Shown: in pieces, positions 61,258 through 64,000 of the stretch
How the letters are laid out: the number at the start of each line of letters is the position of its first letter
How positions within the stretch are numbered: the first letter of the stretch is position 1
Assembly: GCA_036274895.1 (NCBI GenBank)
Contig: DASUEU010000038.1
Location: 1 to 64,000, forward strand
Length of the DNA stretch: 64,000 nucleotides
Origin: CALMKX01 sp036274895
Lineage (GTDB): Bacteria > Acidobacteriota > Thermoanaerobaculia > Multivoradales > SZUA-115
Direction: 5' to 3'
Notes under the pieces: model-generated
The model's input: only the letters and a program-made list of their open reading frames with translations
Database searches by the model: none
What the model was told of the DNA's origin: nothing
Position numbers and translations under genes: made by a program

Positions 61258-63287
61258 GCCCGGCTCCGGCCGCCACCTCCCCGCTCGCCGAGCCTCCGGC
61301 GGCCACCGCTCCCTCTCGAGACCCCCTGCGCATCGCCCTGGTGGGCAACCCCAACACGGGCAAGACCACTCTCTTCAACCGACTCTGCGGCCTGCGCGCC
61401 AAGACCGCCAACTTCCCCGGCACCACCACCGACGCCCGCATCGGCCGCATGAGCCTGCCGACCGGACGAGACGTGGAGGTGGTGGACCTGCCCGGCATCT
61501 ACCGCCTGACCCTCGACCTGCCGGAGTCGAGAGTTTGCCGCGGAGTGCTCGGCGGCGAGGGCTTCTACCGCCGGCCGGATGCCGTGGTGGCCGTGCTCGA
61601 CGCCACCAATCTGGCGCGCAATCTCCACCTGCTGGGCGAGGTGCTGGCCAAGGGGCTGCCGACCGTCGTGGCCCTCAACATGGTGGACCTCGCCCGCCGC
61701 CGCGGCCTCACCTTCGACGCCGAGAAGCTCTCCCGCGAGCTGGGCTGCCCGGTGGTACCGATCATGGCGCGCAAGGGCGAGGGCACCGAGCAGCTGCTGG
61801 GGCAGCTCGCCCAGGTGGCCGCTGCCACGGCCGGCCCGCGGCCCCTGACGGCCCTGCCCGGCCTCGGCACCGAGGCGGGGCTCGAGCGCTGGGCGGACGG
61901 CGTGGTCGAGCGCAGCCTCGGCGGCACCCACGCCGTCGGCGCCGGAGCCGACACCCTGACCGAGCGCCTCGACCAGGCCTTCACCCACCCAATCCTCGGC
62001 GTCCTGCTGTTCACCCTGGTGATGGCGGGGCTCTTCTGGACCCTCTTCGCCCTGGCCAAGGTGCCGATGGACCTGATCGAGGCGACTTTTTCCGTGCTCG
62101 GCGGCTGGGTGGCCGCGGTGATGCCCGCCGGTGCCCTGCGCGACCTGGTGGCCAACGGCATTCTGGGCGGCATCGCCGGCACGGTGGTCTTCCTGCCGCA
62201 GATCTGCCTGCTGTTCCTGCTCATCAGCCTGCTCGAGGACACCGGCTACCTGGCCCGGGCCGCCTTTGTGATGGACCGCATCCTCTGCCGCTTCGGCCTG
62301 CCCGGCCACGCCTTCGTGCCCCTCCTCTCGAGCCACGCCTGCGCCATCCCGGGCATCCTCGCCACCCGTCTGATCCCGGACCGGCAGGACCGACTGACCA
62401 CCATCCTGGTGGCTCCCTTCATGTCCTGCTCGGCGCGGCTGCCAGTCTACGTGCTGTTGACCGGCCTGCTCTTCGAGGACCGCCCCCTCCTGGGCGGTCT
62501 GGTCTTCGCCGGCTGCTATCTGCTGGGTGGCGCCGCCGCCCTGCTTTCAGCCCTGGTGGCCCGGCGCAGCTTCCTCGCCGGCCGCTCGCGGCCGATGGTG
62601 CTCGAACTGCCCTCCTACAAGGTGCCCTCCCTGCGCACGGCCGCCTTCGTGGCCTGGGACCAGGGGCTCGAGTTCTTGAAGAAGGCGGGCACCACGATCA
62701 TGGCGATCTGCGTGGTGATGTGGTGGCTCTCGGCCTACCCGGTGACGCCGCCGCCCCCGCAGGCCCTGGCCCTCGAGCAGCGGGCGGCGACCCTGGCCGC
62801 CGCCGACCCGGCCGAGGCCGAGCGCCTGCGGGGCGAGGCGGCACTGCTGGCGGCCCGCACCGCCCAGGCCGGCAGCTACGCCGGGCGCCTGGGGCGGCTG
62901 GTCCAGCCAGTGTTCGAGCCCCTGGGCTATGACTGGCAGCTCACCGTCGGCGTGCTCACCAGCTTCGTGGCCCGGGAGGTCTTCGTCTCGACCATGTCGG
63001 TGCTGCTGGTCGGCAGTGACGACCTCGACCCCGAGGACCGTGGCGTGCTGGACCGGCTGCACGGCGCCACCCGGGACGACGGCACCTTGCTCTTCTCTAC
63101 CGCCGCCTCGGCCTCGCTGCTGGTCTTCTTCGTCCTGGCCATGCAGTGCCTGCCCACCCTCGCCGTCACCCGCCGCGAGACCGGCAGCGTCAAGTGGGCG
63201 GCCCTCCAACTGGGCTACATGAGTGCCCTGGCTTACGTGTTCGCCTTCATCACCTACCGGCTGGTGCTCGCCCTGGGAGGGAGCTGA
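61254..63287 (+). CDS. feoB: Ferrous iron transport protein B
   Basis: 677 aa. The N-terminal G domain has G1 GNPNTGKT, G2-region PGTTTD, G3 DLPG and G4 NMVD. A helical GDI-like segment is followed by a membrane domain with about eight to ten helices and the two Gate motifs (PFMSCSARLPVY near 390; VLTSFVAREVFVSTM near 570). It imports Fe2+ across the inner membrane. The ATG overlaps feoA, and a small Cys-rich gene follows by 2 bp. A longer frame upstream shadows feoA. Confidence 0.95.
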   Translation: MSPAPAATSPLAEPPAATAPSRDPLRIALVGNPNTGKTTLFNRLCGLRAKTANFPGTTTDARIGRMSLPTGRDVEVVDLPGIYRLTLDLPESRVCRGVLGGEGFYRRPDAVVAVLDATNLARNLHLLGEVLAKGLPTVVALNMVDLARRRGLTFDAEKLSRELGCPVVPIMARKGEGTEQLLGQLAQVAAATAGPRPLTALPGLGTEAGLERWADGVVERSLGGTHAVGAGADTLTERLDQAFTHPILGVLLFTLVMAGLFWTLFALAKVPMDLIEATFSVLGGWVAAVMPAGALRDLVANGILGGIAGTVVFLPQICLLFLLISLLEDTGYLARAAFVMDRILCRFGLPGHAFVPLLSSHACAIPGILATRLIPDRQDRLTTILVAPFMSCSARLPVYVLLTGLLFEDRPLLGGLVFAGCYLLGGAAALLSALVARRSFLAGRSRPMVLELPSYKVPSLRTAAFVAWDQGLEFLKKAGTTIMAICVVMWWLSAYPVTPPPPQALALEQRAATLAAADPAEAERLRGEAALLAARTAQAGSYAGRLGRLVQPVFEPLGYDWQLTVGVLTSFVAREVFVSTMSVLLVGSDDLDPEDRGVLDRLHGATRDDGTLLFSTAASASLLVFFVLAMQCLPTLAVTRRETGSVKWAALQLGYMSALAYVFAFITYRLVLALGGS

Positions 63288-63289
63288 GC

Positions 63290-63478
63290 GTGCTCGGCCT
63301 GCCCTGGGGAGACTGGCAGTTCTGGGCCACCACGGCGCTCGCCGTCGTCGCGGCCTGGCTGGTGCTCCGGCCCTGGCTCGCCCGGCGCAAACCGGGAGCC
63401 GCCCCGGGCTGCCCCGGCTGCAACACCTGCGCAGCCAAAGAGCCCGAAACCCCGAAGCTGGTGAAGCTGGGCCGCTAG
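63290..63478 (+). CDS. FeoB-associated Cys-rich membrane protein
   Basis: 62 aa from GTG 63290, with GGGAGGGAG upstream. One transmembrane helix (WATTALAVVAAWLVL) is followed by a basic stretch and a short cysteine cluster (GCPGCNTCA). This matches the small protein often found after feoB. Its function is unknown; it may act as an FeoC-like factor or iron-binding adaptor. It is the third gene of the feo operon. Confidence 0.8.
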   Translation: MLGLPWGDWQFWATTALAVVAAWLVLRPWLARRKPGAAPGCPGCNTCAAKEPETPKLVKLGR

Positions 63479-63507
63479 GGGCAGGCCCCGGCCGGGATCC
63501 CCCTCCA

Positions 63508-63569
63508 GTAGGGGCCGAGCCATGTGTCGGCCCTCCCCGCTCCGGGCGCACACATCGGTCCGCCCCTAC
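63508..63569. repeat. Inverted repeat after the feo operon
   Basis: Outer ends GTAGGGGC and GCCCCTAC-like enclose two GTGTCGGCC-type units. It is the same style as the element at 56107-56217 and could serve as a terminator. The rest of the 205 bp gap shows nothing further. Confidence 0.65.
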
Positions 63570-63683
63570 CGGATCCAACTCCGGCCCTCCCCGCCGAGGT
63601 GCCAGGGTTTTCGGCAATCGGCTGTGCTACCGTCCCGCGAACACCGTTCTTCGCCTTGTCGACTGACCTCGGAGACCCCCGTC

Positions 63684-64000
63684 ATGCGCCGAAAAGCTCC
63701 GACCCGCCTCGCCCTCGCCGCCTCCTGCCTGTTCGTCACCGTCGCATTCGCCAGCGACTGGCCCCAGTGGCGCGGCCCCCTGGCGAACGGCGTGGCTCCG
63801 CAGGGCAACCCACCCATCGCGTGGAGCGAGACCCAGAACGTCCGCTTCAAGATCGCCATCCCCGGGCGTGGCCTCTCGACTCCCGTGGTCTGGAAAAGCA
63901 AGATCTTCGTGACCTCGGCCGTGCCCGTAGGCGAGGCTCCCGCTCCGGCTCCCGCGCCCGCCGAAGGGGGGCGGCCCGGCCGGGTGGTCCCTTCCGGGGC
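63684..64000 (+). CDS. Secreted PQQ-like beta-propeller protein, 5' part only
   Basis: The first 105 codons are in the window. A signal peptide (ALAASCLFVTVAFA) is followed by DWPQWRGPLANGVA and NVRFKIAIPGRGLSTPVVW. This is the typical opening of PQQ-binding-like beta-propeller (PQQ_2) proteins common in Acidobacteria and Planctomycetes. A proline/alanine-rich loop begins near residue 80. The rest lies beyond the right edge. Confidence 0.8.
   Translation, partial: MRRKAPTRLALAASCLFVTVAFASDWPQWRGPLANGVAPQGNPPIAWSETQNVRFKIAIPGRGLSTPVVWKSKIFVTSAVPVGEAPAPAPAPAEGGRPGRVVPSG

Overview
The window is a high-GC, gene-dense stretch of a bacterial chromosome, most likely from an Acidobacteriota member. 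Several features support this: a large FtsX/MacB-type permease of the acidobacterial 'ADOP' kind, an FG-GAP/ASPIC (CRTAC1-like) secreted protein, a secreted protein with a C-terminal domain I associate with Acidobacteria, a PQQ-propeller protein, and many dispersed palindromic repeats. The taxonomic call is inference; no rRNA gene is present.

Region 1 (1-27.4 kb, all minus strand) is a nonribosomal peptide locus. An AdoMet-decarboxylase-like gene, the permease, a terminal NRPS (C-A-T-C-A-T-sulfotransferase-thioesterase) and a giant second NRPS (four complete C-A-T modules plus part of a fifth, running off the left edge) lie head to tail. The last three genes have overlapping stop and start codons. 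The unusual part is the sulfotransferase-thioesterase release end on an NRPS. An FAD amine-oxidase-like gene lies just upstream.

Region 2 (27.4-39 kb) holds the FG-GAP/ASPIC protein, a fatty acid hydroxylase/sterol desaturase and esterase pair, a TIR-NTPase-TPR (STAND) protein, an ~800 bp island of nested palindromic repeats and polA.

Region 3 (39-52 kb) is the most interesting. A seven-gene minus-strand operon contains two parallel sets of [membrane-anchored TPR-CHAT protease, partner protein of unknown family, exported lipoprotein protease]. The first exported protease is trypsin-like and the second is a metzincin. A CHAT relic lacking its catalytic core sits between the two sets. An ECF-like sigma factor and a zinc-finger transmembrane anti-sigma factor diverge from the operon. 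The arrangement suggests a sigma-controlled proteolytic cascade; no cas genes or CRISPR array are present.

Region 4 (52-64 kb) is mostly housekeeping and accessory: a TPR protein, a DUF6116-like protein, a large M14 peptidase, a secreted protein with 56 consecutive Asp, a DinB/YfiT-like protein, a threonine-degradation pair (SDR dehydrogenase and Kbl), a GIY-YIG gene bracketed by inverted repeats, a Fur-box-controlled feoA-feoB-small Cys-rich protein operon, and the start of a PQQ-like protein.

Dispersed palindromic repeats recur throughout. Two have inserted in frame inside genes: an NRPS adenylation domain and the STAND protein.
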